This document shows positions 32,778 to 42,893 of a stretch of 51,084 bases of DNA, in pieces (positions within the stretch are counted from its first letter, which is position 1; each line of letters opens with the position of its first letter). A program made the translations under genes and the position numbers. This DNA is from Actinomycetota bacterium. GTDB taxonomy: Bacteria; Actinomycetota; Aquicultoria; Subteraquimicrobiales; UBA9087. Location of the stretch: NCBI GenBank assembly GCA_030019215.1, contig JASEEZ010000013.1, forward strand, positions 1 to 51,084, read 5' to 3'. The notes under the pieces were generated by a model. The model was not told where the DNA came from, searched no databases, and saw only the letters and a list, made by a program, of their open reading frames with translations.

Positions 32778-34073
32778 ACTGCCTTCGTGGTTCATCTCTT
32801 GTCCGACAATCTCCCCGTATAAACGACCCCTCTCGAACCTCAAGGCATATACCGATACAAGTTCGCCCACTAAATCAGACGGACCTTTAAAACAAGCTCG
32901 AATATAATTATCGGTCAAACCGGTCAAAAGATTATCCTCGACGAGCTTTTCGACCAAAACCTCCAATCTCCTCCCCACAAACCCCCCAATGAAATCGCGA
33001 GCAAGCTCCTCCCCTAGCTCAATCAACTCGGCTGAACGCCTCTTTTTCACATCGAAGGAGACTCGGCCGGGCAAAGAACAGGCGAGTGTCCCGAGCCGGG
33101 GAGAAAATCTAAACACGTGAATCTTCCTGGGTCTGACCCGGCTGATGAGATCCTTTGTCCGCTTGAAATGCTCTTCCGTTTCACCGGGAAAGCCCACCAT
33201 CACATCGGTTGTGATGGCCACCCCGGGCATCTTGTCCCTTATCTCCTCAATTATTCCGACGTAATCTTCACCAGTGTAATTCCTGTTCATCGCCCTCAAT
33301 ATCTCATCGCTGCCGCTCTGAAGGGGAATGTGCAGATGACGACAGAAAATGAGATTTGAGGAGATCAGGGTGATCAATCCAGCCGTGATGTCAAGGGGTT
33401 CGATCGAGCTCAGCCTGATTCGGGCCAAACCGGGAATTCGAGCTAAGTCCGCTAGCAATCCCTCGAGATTTGTCCCATTCGGCAGATCACAACCATACCT
33501 GCCCAGATTGACGCCGGTGACAACGATCTCCTTGATCCCCGCCTCAGCCAGACGAGTGGCTTCAGCGAGAACCCTCCCCCTGGATATGCTGAGCGGCTTT
33601 CCCCTCGCGTAAGGGACTATGCAATAGGAGCAAAACCGATCGCAACCATCCTGGACCTTTAGCAGGGCACGGGTGTGAAGCCGGGGCCTAGGAGAAACCC
33701 GATGAGATTCGCGAGAGCTCCCCGGAGAGACTTTGCCCACAACAAGCTCTGCAAGGTGTGGTTTATCCTCGTTTTTAATCAGCATGTCCACACCATCCAG
33801 CTCTCTCAGTTCCTCGGGAAATGCATTAACGTAACAACCCGTCACAATGACGAGGGCAGGGGGATTTCGCCCGATGGCCCTCCTTATCACCTGCCTAGAT
33901 TTGTGATTGCTCACATTCGTCACCGTGCAAGTGTTGATAATGTAGACATCGGCCTCGTCAGAAAAATCAACCAATTCAAAGCCATAGCTTAAAAAATCCT
34001 GGATGATCCGTTCGCTCTCGTATTGGTTTACCTTGCACCCTAGAGTGCATATAGAAAATGTGGAGCTTTGCAC
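32751..34073 (-). CDS. mtaB: tRNA t6A37 methylthiotransferase MtaB-like
   Basis: This radical-SAM enzyme adds a methylthio group to t6A37 of ANN-decoding tRNAs. The 440-residue protein has the N-terminal UPF0004 domain with three cluster cysteines (CTLGCKVNQYESE, NTCTVTN, VTGCYV). The radical-SAM motif is CDRFCSYC, and a TRAM-like domain follows at the end. The start is GTG at 34073. The last ~10 residues (SNWKLETRN) come from an intergenic word repeat, so the C-terminus looks extended by repeat sequence. MtaB fits better than MiaB or RimO by length and the CTLGCKVN start. Confidence 0.9.
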   Translation of the reverse strand: MQSSTFSICTLGCKVNQYESERIIQDFLSYGFELVDFSDEADVYIINTCTVTNVSNHKSRQVIRRAIGRNPPALVIVTGCYVNAFPEELRELDGVDMLIKNEDKPHLAELVVGKVSPGSSRESHRVSPRPRLHTRALLKVQDGCDRFCSYCIVPYARGKPLSISRGRVLAEATRLAEAGIKEIVVTGVNLGRYGCDLPNGTNLEGLLADLARIPGLARIRLSSIEPLDITAGLITLISSNLIFCRHLHIPLQSGSDEILRAMNRNYTGEDYVGIIEEIRDKMPGVAITTDVMVGFPGETEEHFKRTKDLISRVRPRKIHVFRFSPRLGTLACSLPGRVSFDVKKRRSAELIELGEELARDFIGGFVGRRLEVLVEKLVEDNLLTGLTDNYIRACFKGPSDLVGELVSVYALRFERGRLYGEIVGQEMNHEGSNWKLETRN

Positions 34074-34372
34074 GCATCTTCACCCATTAAAAATGAGTAC
34101 CCACCGGTACCCACAGTCTCCTATTACCACTAATTATAAGTTTACTACAGCCAGAGAACGGCAACAAGCTCCCGAAAACCATGAAAGTCCAAATCAAGCA
34201 CTGAACTTTTGCACTCTTAGACAAGAAAGCCCCACTCGTCCATGACAAACAATCAAGATTCAACTGGGGCAAAGGTCCTTATTTACATTTTTCATTTTTA
34301 GTTCTTAATTTGTCGTCTGGCCTTTGCCAAAATCACTCGTTTACTCGTAGTTTTAAGAACGTAAAAGTCTAG

Positions 34373-35119
34373 TCAAGCACCCGCCCTAGTTGACAATTCG
34401 TAAAGAACAATAGTCAGGGCCACCAGACTGGCGGTCTCGGTGCGAAGAATGTACTTCCCTAAGGTCGCTATCTTGCCCCCGATGTCCTTCAGGGCCCGCA
34501 CCTCTCCCTCACTAAAACCTCCCTCCGGACCGATCACCACGGCGATGCTCTTTGGATGGATACCTCGGAGGATTTGCCCAACCGACCTTTCTTCTTCCTC
34601 CTCCCAAAAGACTAAGACCAGATCAAATTCGGGGAGCAGCCCTAGAGCTCGCTCCCAGGAAACCGCCTCCGCGATCTCGGGAGCGGTCAACCTCTGAGAT
34701 TGCTTGGCAGCTTCTCGGGCAACTCTTCGCCAGCGAGAGACCTTACTTTCTCTTTTTCTTTCGTCCAACTTGACTACAGTGCGCTTGGTCATCACCGGTA
34801 CAATTCTTGAGACGCCGAGCTCCGTTGACTTTTGGACGATGGAATCCATTTTCGTTCCCTTGGGAATCCCCTGAAAAAGCGTTATATGAGGACCGGTATC
34901 CTCGATAAATCTTCGCTCCAGAACCCTCGTTTCCACCCGAGAGTCGCTCACGTTCACGATCTCTCCCAGACACTCCAAGCCCCTGCCATCGCACACGGTG
35001 ATAACATCTCCAACCTTCAGGCGCAAGACATCCTTTATATGTTTTACATCCTCCCCAATGATTTCGGCTTTCCCTTCCGTGATGTGATCTGGGGAAACAA
35101 AAAACCTCGGCCTGCTCAT
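34373..35119 (-). CDS. rsmE: 16S rRNA m3U1498 methyltransferase RsmE
   Basis: This SPOUT-class enzyme methylates U1498 of 16S rRNA. The 248-residue protein has an N-terminal PUA-like part and the knot signature VIGPEGGFSEGEVRAL and LGKYILRTETAS. It follows dnaJ in a conserved hrcA-dnaJ-rsmE order. In many bacteria prmA sits between dnaJ and rsmE, but here only 127 nt separate them. The ATG has GGTGGAGA upstream. Confidence 0.95.
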   Translation of the reverse strand: MSRPRFFVSPDHITEGKAEIIGEDVKHIKDVLRLKVGDVITVCDGRGLECLGEIVNVSDSRVETRVLERRFIEDTGPHITLFQGIPKGTKMDSIVQKSTELGVSRIVPVMTKRTVVKLDERKRESKVSRWRRVAREAAKQSQRLTAPEIAEAVSWERALGLLPEFDLVLVFWEEEEERSVGQILRGIHPKSIAVVIGPEGGFSEGEVRALKDIGGKIATLGKYILRTETASLVALTIVLYELSTRAGA

Positions 35120-35246
35120 TCTCCACCGCTTCCAATGCTAGCTCCCGACCTTCAAAAATTAGCACTATTTATGAGAGCAAAAGCCGGGATCGAGCTTTAC
35201 GAACAGCCCACCCGGCTGAAAATCCTCCTCCAGATATCGAACACCC

Positions 35247-36374
35247 TTAAGAGTTCCCCTCCTCGGAGCCAAGAAGGATCCCGAGCTTGCCGATGACCCC
35301 TCTCGAAGAAATCGGTTTCTCTCCACTCACCTTCGCAAACTCGCTGAGGAGCTTTCTTTGTTCCTTGGTGAGCTTGGTGGGAACAGAGACAACGACCTTC
35401 ACCAGAAGATCCCCTTTCCCTCCACCCTGAAGATGGGGGATTCCCTTCCCCTTGAGCCGAAGAACCTGCCCGCTTTGAGTACCAGGTGGAATCCTCAAAT
35501 CGCAGGAACCAAACAAGGTGGGAATCTCCACGTTGGCTCCCAGTGCAGCCTGGGTGAAAGAGATGGGTAATTCACAGAATACATCATCGCCACGTCGTTC
35601 GAAGAACTCGTGCGGTCCCACCAAGACCCTCACATACAAGTCCCCCGCCGGTCCCCCGCGAACGCCGGCTTCGCCCTTCCCTTCGAGCTTGAGTTGGGAA
35701 TCATGAGCGATACCCCGAGGAACATGAACTGGTAATTTCTCCACACCGGTTTGACGACCCTTCCCCCCGCAATCCCTGCAGGGGGAAGTGATCACCTTGC
35801 CAGAACCACCACAACGATTACAGGTGTAAATCCTGGTTAAACTGCCGAGAAAGGTTCCATGGCTTCGCTTTATCCGACCCGAGCCTCCACAGGTAGGACA
35901 GCGACTGGGATGAGTCCCCTCCTCAGCTCCGGTGCCTCGACAGCTCTCGCAACGCTTAAAGAGCGTTAACTCAATCTCTTTATCTGCCCCGGTGGCCACC
36001 TCTTCCAAGGAAACCTCCAGGTCAAAAGTTAAATCAGACCCTCTCTCGGCAACAAACCTCGGCCGAGCGTAAAAATCACCAAAAAAGGTGCCAAAGATGT
36101 CGTCAAAGATACCAAACCCCTCAAAGCCATCGGAAAATGGCCCCGTCTTAGCACCCCCAAAGTAGTCGTAATGCTGGCGTTTCTGAGGATCGCTCAAAAC
36201 CTCGTAGGCTTCGGAAATTTCCTTGAATCTCGCCTCCGCGTCAGGATCCACTCTGTTGACATCGGGATGATATCTGCGCGCCAGAGCCCGATAGGCCTTC
36301 TTTATCTCGGCATGAGAGGCATCCCTGGACACACCAAGAATCTGGTAGTAATCCTTGCGATCTTTAAAAATCAA
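35247..36374 (-). CDS. dnaJ: Chaperone DnaJ
   Basis: This Hsp40 co-chaperone stimulates DnaK. The 375-residue protein has the J domain (about 8-72) with HPD in ARRYHPDVN, and a G/F-rich linker. Four zinc-binding repeats follow ([32 protein letters not shown], about 148-220), then the substrate-binding C-terminal domains. The start is probably a TTG at 36374 with AAGGTGAT upstream. It lies 12 nt after hrcA, so it should be controlled by the CIRCE site upstream of hrcA. Confidence 0.96.
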   Translation of the reverse strand: MIFKDRKDYYQILGVSRDASHAEIKKAYRALARRYHPDVNRVDPDAEARFKEISEAYEVLSDPQKRQHYDYFGGAKTGPFSDGFEGFGIFDDIFGTFFGDFYARPRFVAERGSDLTFDLEVSLEEVATGADKEIELTLFKRCESCRGTGAEEGTHPSRCPTCGGSGRIKRSHGTFLGSLTRIYTCNRCGGSGKVITSPCRDCGGKGRQTGVEKLPVHVPRGIAHDSQLKLEGKGEAGVRGGPAGDLYVRVLVGPHEFFERRGDDVFCELPISFTQAALGANVEIPTLFGSCDLRIPPGTQSGQVLRLKGKGIPHLQGGGKGDLLVKVVVSVPTKLTKEQRKLLSEFAKVSGEKPISSRGVIGKLGILLGSEEGNS

Positions 36375-36385
36375 GTAATATCACC

Positions 36386-37414
36386 TTAACCATGCAAAGA
36401 TTCTAATGTCTCACTCAAATTCTGAGCCACATAGCCCACGGCTGAAATTGCCTTGGCGTAGTCCATCCGGGTAGGGCCAAGGATACCAAGAGCACCGAGG
36501 CTCTTATCAGCAACCTGATAACTGGCAATGACGAGACTACAATCTTCCATTCCCAACTGTTCATTTTCCGAGCCTATTTTCACAATAACCCGCTCCGTTT
36601 CCAGTTCCCCACCGAGGAGACGAAGCAATATATAACCTTGCTCCAACACTTGAAATAGAGCCTGAATCTTCTCCAAGCTCCTAAACTCCGGTTGCTGAAG
36701 AAGAACGGAGGCGCCACCAAAATAAAACCGCCTGTTTTCCTCATCTAAGCAATCATCGATGCTGGTAACAACTTTCCTAATCAAACTCCCCCGCCCAGGA
36801 AGGAGTTGAAACAGCTGCTCTACGATGTCGTGGATGCAACCGGGGCTCAATTTGGCCAACCTTTCATTCAAAGCACTTTCAAGAAGCCATAAATCACCCG
36901 CTCTGACCGGCTGTTCAAGCTCTAAAACCCTCTTGGCAACCCAACCAGTATCGGTTATGAGAGCCAAAAGAATAGTCCACGAGCGGAGAAAAATCAGGTC
37001 AACGTGTTTCAGCAAGCTTTTCTTTAAGGCTGGGGCAAACACCACAGCCGCGTAATTGGTGAGCCTGGAGAGAAGAGAAGACGTCTCTCGTACAAGATCC
37101 TCCATCTCCTTGTTGATTTCCAAATAGAAACGATGAATGAGCCTCTTTTCAGCTAAAGTGAGGGTCTCCGTGCCCGTTAAGCTATTCACATAATAACGGT
37201 AGCCCTCGTCTGTAGGGATGCGCCCTGCGGAGGTGTAGGGCTGTTTAAGATAGCCCAGCTTTTCTAGAGTAGCCAGCTCGTTTCGCACCGTCGCCGAACT
37301 CACTCCCAGCTGATACTTTCCTACAAGGTAACCGGAGCTTACGGGCTCTACCGTGCGGATATACTCGTGGACAAGCGCACAGAGAATGAATTCCCTTCGC
37401 GGGTCCAGGCTCAT
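36386..37414 (-). CDS. hrcA: Heat-inducible transcription repressor HrcA
   Basis: It represses heat-shock genes by binding CIRCE. The 342-residue protein has the N-terminal winged helix (EPVSSGYLVGKYQLGVSSATVRNELATLEKLGYL) and the HrcA C-terminal domain. I trimmed the start to ATG 37414 because AAAGGAGAG lies right upstream; the longer frame to 37483 runs through the promoter and operator. A CIRCE copy overlaps the region just before the ribosome site, so the gene should repress itself and dnaJ. Confidence 0.96.
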   Translation of the reverse strand: MSLDPRREFILCALVHEYIRTVEPVSSGYLVGKYQLGVSSATVRNELATLEKLGYLKQPYTSAGRIPTDEGYRYYVNSLTGTETLTLAEKRLIHRFYLEINKEMEDLVRETSSLLSRLTNYAAVVFAPALKKSLLKHVDLIFLRSWTILLALITDTGWVAKRVLELEQPVRAGDLWLLESALNERLAKLSPGCIHDIVEQLFQLLPGRGSLIRKVVTSIDDCLDEENRRFYFGGASVLLQQPEFRSLEKIQALFQVLEQGYILLRLLGGELETERVIVKIGSENEQLGMEDCSLVIASYQVADKSLGALGILGPTRMDYAKAISAVGYVAQNLSETLESLHG

Positions 37415-37425
37415 TTTTCTCTCCT

Positions 37426-37452
37426 TTAGCACTCCCGATGAGTGACTGCTAG
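37426..37452. promoter_or_regulatory. CIRCE operator
   Basis: TTAGCACTC-N9-GACTGCTAG matches the CIRCE consensus TTAGCACTC-N9-GAGTGCTAA at 16 of 18 arm positions. It sits just upstream of the hrcA ribosome site and downstream of a promoter. Confidence 0.85.
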
Positions 37453-37454
37453 CT

Positions 37455-37483
37455 ATTATACAGAAGATTGGAGTGGGGAACAA
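37455..37483 (-). promoter_or_regulatory. hrcA-dnaJ promoter
   Basis: On the minus strand TTGTTC (37478-37483) and a perfect TATAAT (37455-37460) are 17 nt apart, directly upstream of CIRCE. HrcA bound there would block initiation. Confidence 0.75.
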
Positions 37484-37489
37484 TCAACC

Positions 37490-38617
37490 CTAAAGGAACT
37501 CAGAGAAAACATAATTTGCCAGAAGCAACCCCTTCTCGGTAAGCTTGGGCCTTTCACCAAAATTCACCAAGCCCTTCTGGGCTAAATCCCTTAGTTTCTC
37601 TCCATAAACATCCTGAGGTAAAAGGCCAAACTTCTCTCCGAATCTCTTTGGATCAACGCCCTCGAGCAATCGAAGATTCAAAAACATCGTCTCAGAGAGT
37701 AGCATCTCCCTGGTCAACTCATCGCGACGAATTCGAGCACTTCTCCTCTTTTTGATTTCTCCTACATACTGAAGGGGATCGGAAAGATTACAAAACCGAA
37801 TGTTGCCAAGATGGGAATGAGCCCCAGCACCGAAACCGAGATAATCGTCGTTCTCCCAATAAAGTAGGTTATGCCGACACCGGTAACCATCCCGGGTAAA
37901 ATTGGAGATCTCGTAATGCTCAAAACCATGCAAAGTTAAAAGATCCCGGGCCAGCAAATACATATCCGCCTGTTCATCCTCGCCCACCTCCTCAAGCTCG
38001 CCCCGTAAAATTCTTCTCTCCATCTCAGTGCCGGGATAGATTTCCAAAGGATAGGTGGAAATATGGGTCGGCTCCAGATCGATCACCCTTTGAAGGGTTC
38101 TCATCCAATCACCCAAACTCTCGGTGGGAATGCCAAATATCAGATCAACATTGACGTTTTCGAAACCGACTTTGCGGGCGATCAAAAGAGCTTCGACCGC
38201 TTCCTCAACGGTGTGCCCCCGCCCAAGGATTCTCAGCAGACGATCGTTCAAGGATTGAATTCCAATGCTCAACCGATTGAACCCCATCCTCTTCAGGAAC
38301 CTCAGAGTCTCCCCATCGAGAGTCTCGGGATTAGCCTCGATAGAAATCTCGGCCTCTGGGGAAAGGATAAAACCGTCGTGACAAGCACAAAGAACGCGCT
38401 CGAGAAGAGAGTGGTGAAGAAAAGTGGGAGTACCTCCGCCAAGATAAATCGAGATGACCTCCCGTAATCCCCCAGGGTAGGAGGGGTTGAATTTGATCTC
38501 CTTCACCAAAGCATCGACATAGGAGACATGAAAATCCTCCATCCCTGCGTAAGAATTAAAGTCACAATAGGAGCATTTCCTTCGACAGAAGGGGATATGG
38601 ATATAAAGCCCAAACAT
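37490..38617 (-). CDS. hemW: HemW-like radical SAM protein (heme chaperone)
   Basis: This 375-residue protein is of the HemN/HemW family. The radical-SAM motif CRRKCSYCDF near the start fits the HemW pattern CxxxCxxC. IYLGGGTPTFL and SIGIQSLND follow as in the family. HemW inserts or delivers heme rather than oxidising coproporphyrinogen. Its place between lepA and hrcA is the usual one. I chose the ATG at 38617 (AGGT 7 nt upstream) over the TTG at 38623. Confidence 0.93.
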   Translation of the reverse strand: MFGLYIHIPFCRRKCSYCDFNSYAGMEDFHVSYVDALVKEIKFNPSYPGGLREVISIYLGGGTPTFLHHSLLERVLCACHDGFILSPEAEISIEANPETLDGETLRFLKRMGFNRLSIGIQSLNDRLLRILGRGHTVEEAVEALLIARKVGFENVNVDLIFGIPTESLGDWMRTLQRVIDLEPTHISTYPLEIYPGTEMERRILRGELEEVGEDEQADMYLLARDLLTLHGFEHYEISNFTRDGYRCRHNLLYWENDDYLGFGAGAHSHLGNIRFCNLSDPLQYVGEIKKRRSARIRRDELTREMLLSETMFLNLRLLEGVDPKRFGEKFGLLPQDVYGEKLRDLAQKGLVNFGERPKLTEKGLLLANYVFSEFL

Positions 38618-38631
38618 TTTCAAACCTCACT

Positions 38632-38755
38632 TATAGCCAATGGCCCGCTCACTAACGTTCGCTCGATAGCACATGGCTCGGCCTTACGGCCTTAATGGCT
38701 CCTTAATGGCTAATAGCACAGCCATCCGCCATAAGCCATCTGCGACTTACTTCTC
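38632..38755. repeat. Mosaic word repeats between hemW and lepA
   Basis: Words ATAGCCAATGGCCCGCTCACTAACGTTCGCTCGATAGC..., CGGCCTTACGGCC, AATGGCTCCTTAATGGC and CATCCGCCATAAGCCATC repeat. The block shares long strings with 23230-23400 in the glyQ leader. No gene is seen. Confidence 0.8.
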
Positions 38756-38760
38756 CGCTT

Positions 38761-40569
38761 TTACCTCTTCTCATCAACCCTAAGGACGGCGAGAAAAGCC
38801 TCCTGGGGGATCTCCACCTTCCCTATCTGTTTCATCCTCTTCCTGCCCATCTTCTGTCTCTCCAGCAACTTCCGCTTTCGGGTAACATCCCCTCCGTAAC
38901 ACTTGGCCAGAACATCCTTCCGCCGCGCCTTGATGGTCTCTCGGGCAATAACCTTGGAGCCAATGGCGGCCTGAACGGGTACTTCAAAGAGCTGGCGAGG
39001 GATCACACCTTTCAACCGATCAACCAAGCTTCTACCTCGACTGTAAGCCTTATCCCTGTCAACGGTGCAAGAAAAGGCATCCACGGGTTGCCCTCCTATA
39101 AGGATATCCAGCTTAACTAGATCAGACTCCCTATAACCGATGTGTTCGTAATCGAGAGAACCATACCCCCTGGTCCTGGATTTGAGCTGATTGAAGAAGT
39201 CCAGCAGTATCTCACCCAGGGGAAGATGATAGTGAATCTCGACCCTATTCTCGCTGAGATACTTCATGTCCTTAAACTCCCCACGCCTCTCCTGGCAGAG
39301 CTCCATGACCGCTCCGATGAAATCCGGGGGAGTTAAAATTACAGCCGAGACGTACGGCTCTTCGATCTTTTGAGCCCGGCCGGGGGAAGGAAAATCGGAA
39401 GGATTCCTGACGAAGAAGGATAACCCATCCTTTCCGACCACCCGGCAGGCAACGTTAGGAGCAGTGACCACAAGTTCAAGATCGTACTCCCGCTCAAGGC
39501 GTTCCTTAACTATCTCCATATGGAAAAGTCCCAAGAAACCGCAGCGAAAACCGAAGCCAAGAGCGTGAGAGGTTTCGGGTTCGTAGATAAAAGAAGGGTC
39601 ATTGAGCTTGAGCTTGACCAAAGCCTCCCGTAAATTTTCATACTCCCCGCCATCGACCGGGTAAAGCCCGCAAAAGACCATGGGCTTCGGTTCTCGATAA
39701 CCACTCAGTCGAGTTTCAGCGGGATTCCTGGCATCGGTGATGGTGTCCCCCACCTGAGTCTGAGCGATATCCCTTATTCCAGTGATCAAATAGCCCACTT
39801 CGCCAGCGGAAAGCTCGGAGGTCAACTCCATTTTGGGACGGAAGATGCCCACCTCTTCGACCTCAGCTAGCTGAGATGTGGCCATCGTCCTAATTTGCAT
39901 TCCCGCTTTGATCACGCCATCGACCATCCGGACGAAAACAATCACGCCCCGATAGGGATCGTAGTAGGAATCAAAGATGAGGGCCCGAAGAGGTGATTTC
40001 AAGTCGCCTGATGGTTGGGGTATTTTATCCACGATGGTCTCAAGGACCTCTTTAACACCCTCACCCGTCTTCGCACTGACCAAGAGGGCCTCGCGCGCAT
40101 CTATCCCAAGGCCTTCTTCGATCTCCCGCTTTACGCGTTCCGGGTCCGCGCTGGGGAGATCTATTTTGTTGAGCACAGGGATAATCTCCAGACCATTCTC
40201 CGTGGCCAAGAGAGCATTGGCGATGGTTTGGGCCTCCACTCCCTGAACCGCATCGACCACAAGAAGAACTCCCTCGCAAGCAGCAAGACTTCTTGAAACC
40301 TCGTAGGTGAAATCGACGTGCCCCGGGGTATCAATGAGATTCAAAACGTAGCGTTTCCCATCCTCGGCATCGTAGAGCAACCTCACCGCCTTCGCCTTTA
40401 TGGTCACCCCCCTCTCCCGCTCCAAATCCATCATGTCTAGAAACTGTTCGACCATCTTCCCCCGAGAAAGGGTGTAGGTGAACTCGAGAAGGCGATCGGC
40501 CAGTGTAGATTTCCCGTGATCAATATGGGCAACGATGGAGAAGTTTCGAATATACTGAGGATCGATCAT
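38761..40569 (-). CDS. lepA: Elongation factor 4 (LepA)
   Basis: This ribosome-associated GTPase has a role in back-translocation or ribosome assembly. The 602-residue protein starts at [22 protein letters not shown] (G1) and shows [13 protein letters not shown] (G2), DTPGHVDF (G3) and [11 protein letters not shown] (G4). The LepA-specific C-terminal domain holds [18 protein letters not shown] and [16 protein letters not shown]. The start ATG overlaps the end of murJ as ATGA. Confidence 0.97.
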   Translation of the reverse strand: MIDPQYIRNFSIVAHIDHGKSTLADRLLEFTYTLSRGKMVEQFLDMMDLERERGVTIKAKAVRLLYDAEDGKRYVLNLIDTPGHVDFTYEVSRSLAACEGVLLVVDAVQGVEAQTIANALLATENGLEIIPVLNKIDLPSADPERVKREIEEGLGIDAREALLVSAKTGEGVKEVLETIVDKIPQPSGDLKSPLRALIFDSYYDPYRGVIVFVRMVDGVIKAGMQIRTMATSQLAEVEEVGIFRPKMELTSELSAGEVGYLITGIRDIAQTQVGDTITDARNPAETRLSGYREPKPMVFCGLYPVDGGEYENLREALVKLKLNDPSFIYEPETSHALGFGFRCGFLGLFHMEIVKERLEREYDLELVVTAPNVACRVVGKDGLSFFVRNPSDFPSPGRAQKIEEPYVSAVILTPPDFIGAVMELCQERRGEFKDMKYLSENRVEIHYHLPLGEILLDFFNQLKSRTRGYGSLDYEHIGYRESDLVKLDILIGGQPVDAFSCTVDRDKAYSRGRSLVDRLKGVIPRQLFEVPVQAAIGSKVIARETIKARRKDVLAKCYGGDVTRKRKLLERQKMGRKRMKQIGKVEIPQEAFLAVLRVDEKR

Positions 40570-42260
40570 CTTTTCTCTCTCAGCCTAACCAGCATGAGCT
40601 CCCGAACGGTCTTTATCTCTTCGACCCCGAGGAGAAAAGCCATACAGAGATAGGCAAGAAGCCCCAGTGAGATACCCACACCAAGGGAAAGAATTTGTCC
40701 TCCCACGGAGGGACCAAAGACAAAAGCCGTCAGTTTCCAACCGTAGAAAGCGGCGAAACCAAGGGCTACGGAGGCTAAAGAGATCTTGGCAAAGGAGACA
40801 AACATCCGCCGGCCATCCACTCCCTTCAACCTTCGCCGCAATATCTCCAGCAAAATAAGAAAGTTAAAGAAGCAGACCACGGAGGTGGAAAGGGCAATGC
40901 CACCATGAGCGTAACCAAACCAGGGAAAAACAGCCGAAATCCCAACCAGGCGGGCGAAGACCGGCAAATAAAGCATCAAAAACCAGTCGCCGAAATAATT
41001 GACCACGATGGCCAGACCGGCTACCATCATTGGGGTGACGCTATCCTTCAGGGAATAAAAAGCCCGATTGACCAGGTGAAGTCCACCGGCGGCCATAAGA
41101 CCAACGGAGTAATAGAACAAGGGAGAGGCCGTAAGCAACGTATCCCTGGCCGAAAATTTCCCATGTTCAAAGATCAGCCTGACGATTGGAACACTCAAGA
41201 CCATCAAACCCACCGCGGCAGGGGCCATGATCAGAAAAATGCTCCTGATGCCAACGGAAAGAGTCTCCTTGAAACCTTGGATATCCTCGCGCGCCACCTG
41301 CCGAGAAAAAGTGGGAAAGAGAACTGTGGAAATGGCGATGGCAAACAAACCCAGGGGAAGATGCCACAACCTGACGGCGTAACCCAAGGTAGCCACGCTA
41401 CCGGTGACCAATGTGGAGGCAAACCGGGTGTCCACGATGGTGTTTATGTCCGTCGTCCCCAAGGTGAGCATGACCGGCAATAGGAGCAATCCCACCTGTT
41501 TAACGCCCGGATGTCGCCAGTCCAGAGTGAAAGAATACCTAGCCCCCCTCCCCCCCAAAAAGGGGAGTTGAAATACGAACTGAACCAGACTACCCAAGGT
41601 GATGCCCAGAGCCAAGCTCACAACTCCTAATCTGGAGGCCAGCAAAACTATGGAGCCTATGATCATAATGTTCCATAAAACCGGGGATACAGCGGGGGCG
41701 GCAAAATGGTCATAGGAATTGAGAATGCCCATGACCAGCCCCGACAAGGCCATAAAGAGAACAGCGGGAAACATTATCCTGGTGAGCAGCAGAGTTAGCT
41801 GGAAAGTTTGAACTTTCCCGACAAAACCGGGAGCAAGCACTTTGATGAGTTGAGGAGCAAAGATCATGCCCAGTCCCAAAAAGAAACATAAGCCCAAAAC
41901 CATCAAGTTAATGATGGTGCTTCCCACCCTCCAGGCTTCCTCCCTCTCGTCCTTGGCAAGATAAGAGGTGAAAACGGGAATGAAAGCGGCACCTATGGCC
42001 GCATCGGCCAGCAACATTCGAAAGAGATTAGGCAGGATGAAAGCAACCCGATAGGCATCAATCTGCATCTGAGCCCCAAAGAAGCCGGCCATGACCTGCT
42101 CCCTCGCCAGGCCAAAAACGCGAGAGAGGAGGGTTGCAGCCATAACGGTTATTGCGGCCATTGCCAGTTGTGGGCCCCGCCTCTGGATATACCCCTCGGC
42201 CATCACATCCGCCGGGGTCCCCGCATCCACCTCGTCCAAAGGACTTCCTCCTTCTTCCAT
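40566..42260 (-). CDS. murJ: Lipid II flippase MurJ family protein
   Basis: This polytopic membrane protein of the MOP/MviN superfamily flips lipid-linked peptidoglycan precursor. It has about 564 residues with some 14 hydrophobic segments, beginning at [30 protein letters not shown]. Other family strings are [23 protein letters not shown] and [20 protein letters not shown] prefer the ATG at 42260 with GGGGCGG upstream; the frame opens at a TTG at 42290. It is coupled to lepA by ATGA. No putative peptidoglycan-synthesis genes adjoin it. Confidence 0.93.
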   Translation of the reverse strand: MEEGGSPLDEVDAGTPADVMAEGYIQRRGPQLAMAAITVMAATLLSRVFGLAREQVMAGFFGAQMQIDAYRVAFILPNLFRMLLADAAIGAAFIPVFTSYLAKDEREEAWRVGSTIINLMVLGLCFFLGLGMIFAPQLIKVLAPGFVGKVQTFQLTLLLTRIMFPAVLFMALSGLVMGILNSYDHFAAPAVSPVLWNIMIIGSIVLLASRLGVVSLALGITLGSLVQFVFQLPFLGGRGARYSFTLDWRHPGVKQVGLLLLPVMLTLGTTDINTIVDTRFASTLVTGSVATLGYAVRLWHLPLGLFAIAISTVLFPTFSRQVAREDIQGFKETLSVGIRSIFLIMAPAAVGLMVLSVPIVRLIFEHGKFSARDTLLTASPLFYYSVGLMAAGGLHLVNRAFYSLKDSVTPMMVAGLAIVVNYFGDWFLMLYLPVFARLVGISAVFPWFGYAHGGIALSTSVVCFFNFLILLEILRRRLKGVDGRRMFVSFAKISLASVALGFAAFYGWKLTAFVFGPSVGGQILSLGVGISLGLLAYLCMAFLLGVEEIKTVRELMLVRLREKR

Positions 42261-42384
42261 ATAAAAACCGCCCCGTCTACAGCGGAGCAAGCTAAACCAT
42301 TATAACATCGAAATTTCCCGAGAAAAAGTTCGAGACCCATTCTACGAATCGAGAGTCCCCCAAAATAACACAAACAATGAGAGC

Positions 42385-42413
42385 TTGATGTGAAAGGAGA
42401 GTTGTGGTAGAAT
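42385..42413 (+). promoter_or_regulatory. rpsT promoter
   Basis: TTGATG (42385-42390) and TAGAAT (42408-42413) are 17 nt apart and about 33 nt upstream of the rpsT start, on the plus strand. Confidence 0.75.
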
Positions 42414-42445
42414 GCGCCAGTATTAAATCTCGGGAGGTCAAAACT

Positions 42446-42892
42446 TTGGCCAATATAAAATCGCAGATAAAGAGAGTTAGGCGGTCGGAGAAACAGCACT
42501 TAAGAAATAAGAGCGTAAAATCTGCCCTGAAGACACTCATCTCCAAATTTGAAACCGCTCTGGAGGCAAAGGATAAGAAAGCTGCCGAGGAGACGCTTAA
42601 AAGTGCAATCCAGGCACTGGACAAAGCGGTCTCCAAGGGAGCCATTCACCCCAACAACGCCACCAATAAAAAATCGAGGCTGATGAAAAAATTCAACGCT
42701 CTTCTCCAAGGGGTCCCAGAAAAAGCTCGACCGGCCAAAAAACCCAAGACCACGAAGACCTCAAAGAGTACAAAGACAAAGAGCGCAAAGAGCAAAAAGA
42801 CCACAAAGAGCTCCAAATCCACCAAATCCCGCTCGACCAAAGCTGGGACCAAAAAAACCCCGAAGGCATCGAAGAAGGCAAAGACCCCCTAA
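42446..42892 (+). CDS. rpsT: 30S ribosomal protein S20 with long basic C-terminal tail
   Basis: The first ~88 residues are a normal S20 that binds 16S rRNA: ANIKSQIKRVRRSEKQHLRNKS at the start and KGAIHPNNATNKKSRLMKKFN near the end of the domain. About 55 more residues of almost only Lys, Ser, Thr and Ala (KKPKTTKTSKSTKTKSAKSK...) follow, like the tails of histone H1-like proteins. The start is a TTG at 42446 preceded by GGGAGGT. It is the only plus-strand gene between lepA and holA, the arrangement conserved in Actinobacteria. The stop is 1 nt from the convergent holA stop. Confidence 0.95.
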   Translation: MANIKSQIKRVRRSEKQHLRNKSVKSALKTLISKFETALEAKDKKAAEETLKSAIQALDKAVSKGAIHPNNATNKKSRLMKKFNALLQGVPEKARPAKKPKTTKTSKSTKTKSAKSKKTTKSSKSTKSRSTKAGTKKTPKASKKAKTP

Positions 42893-42893
42893 T

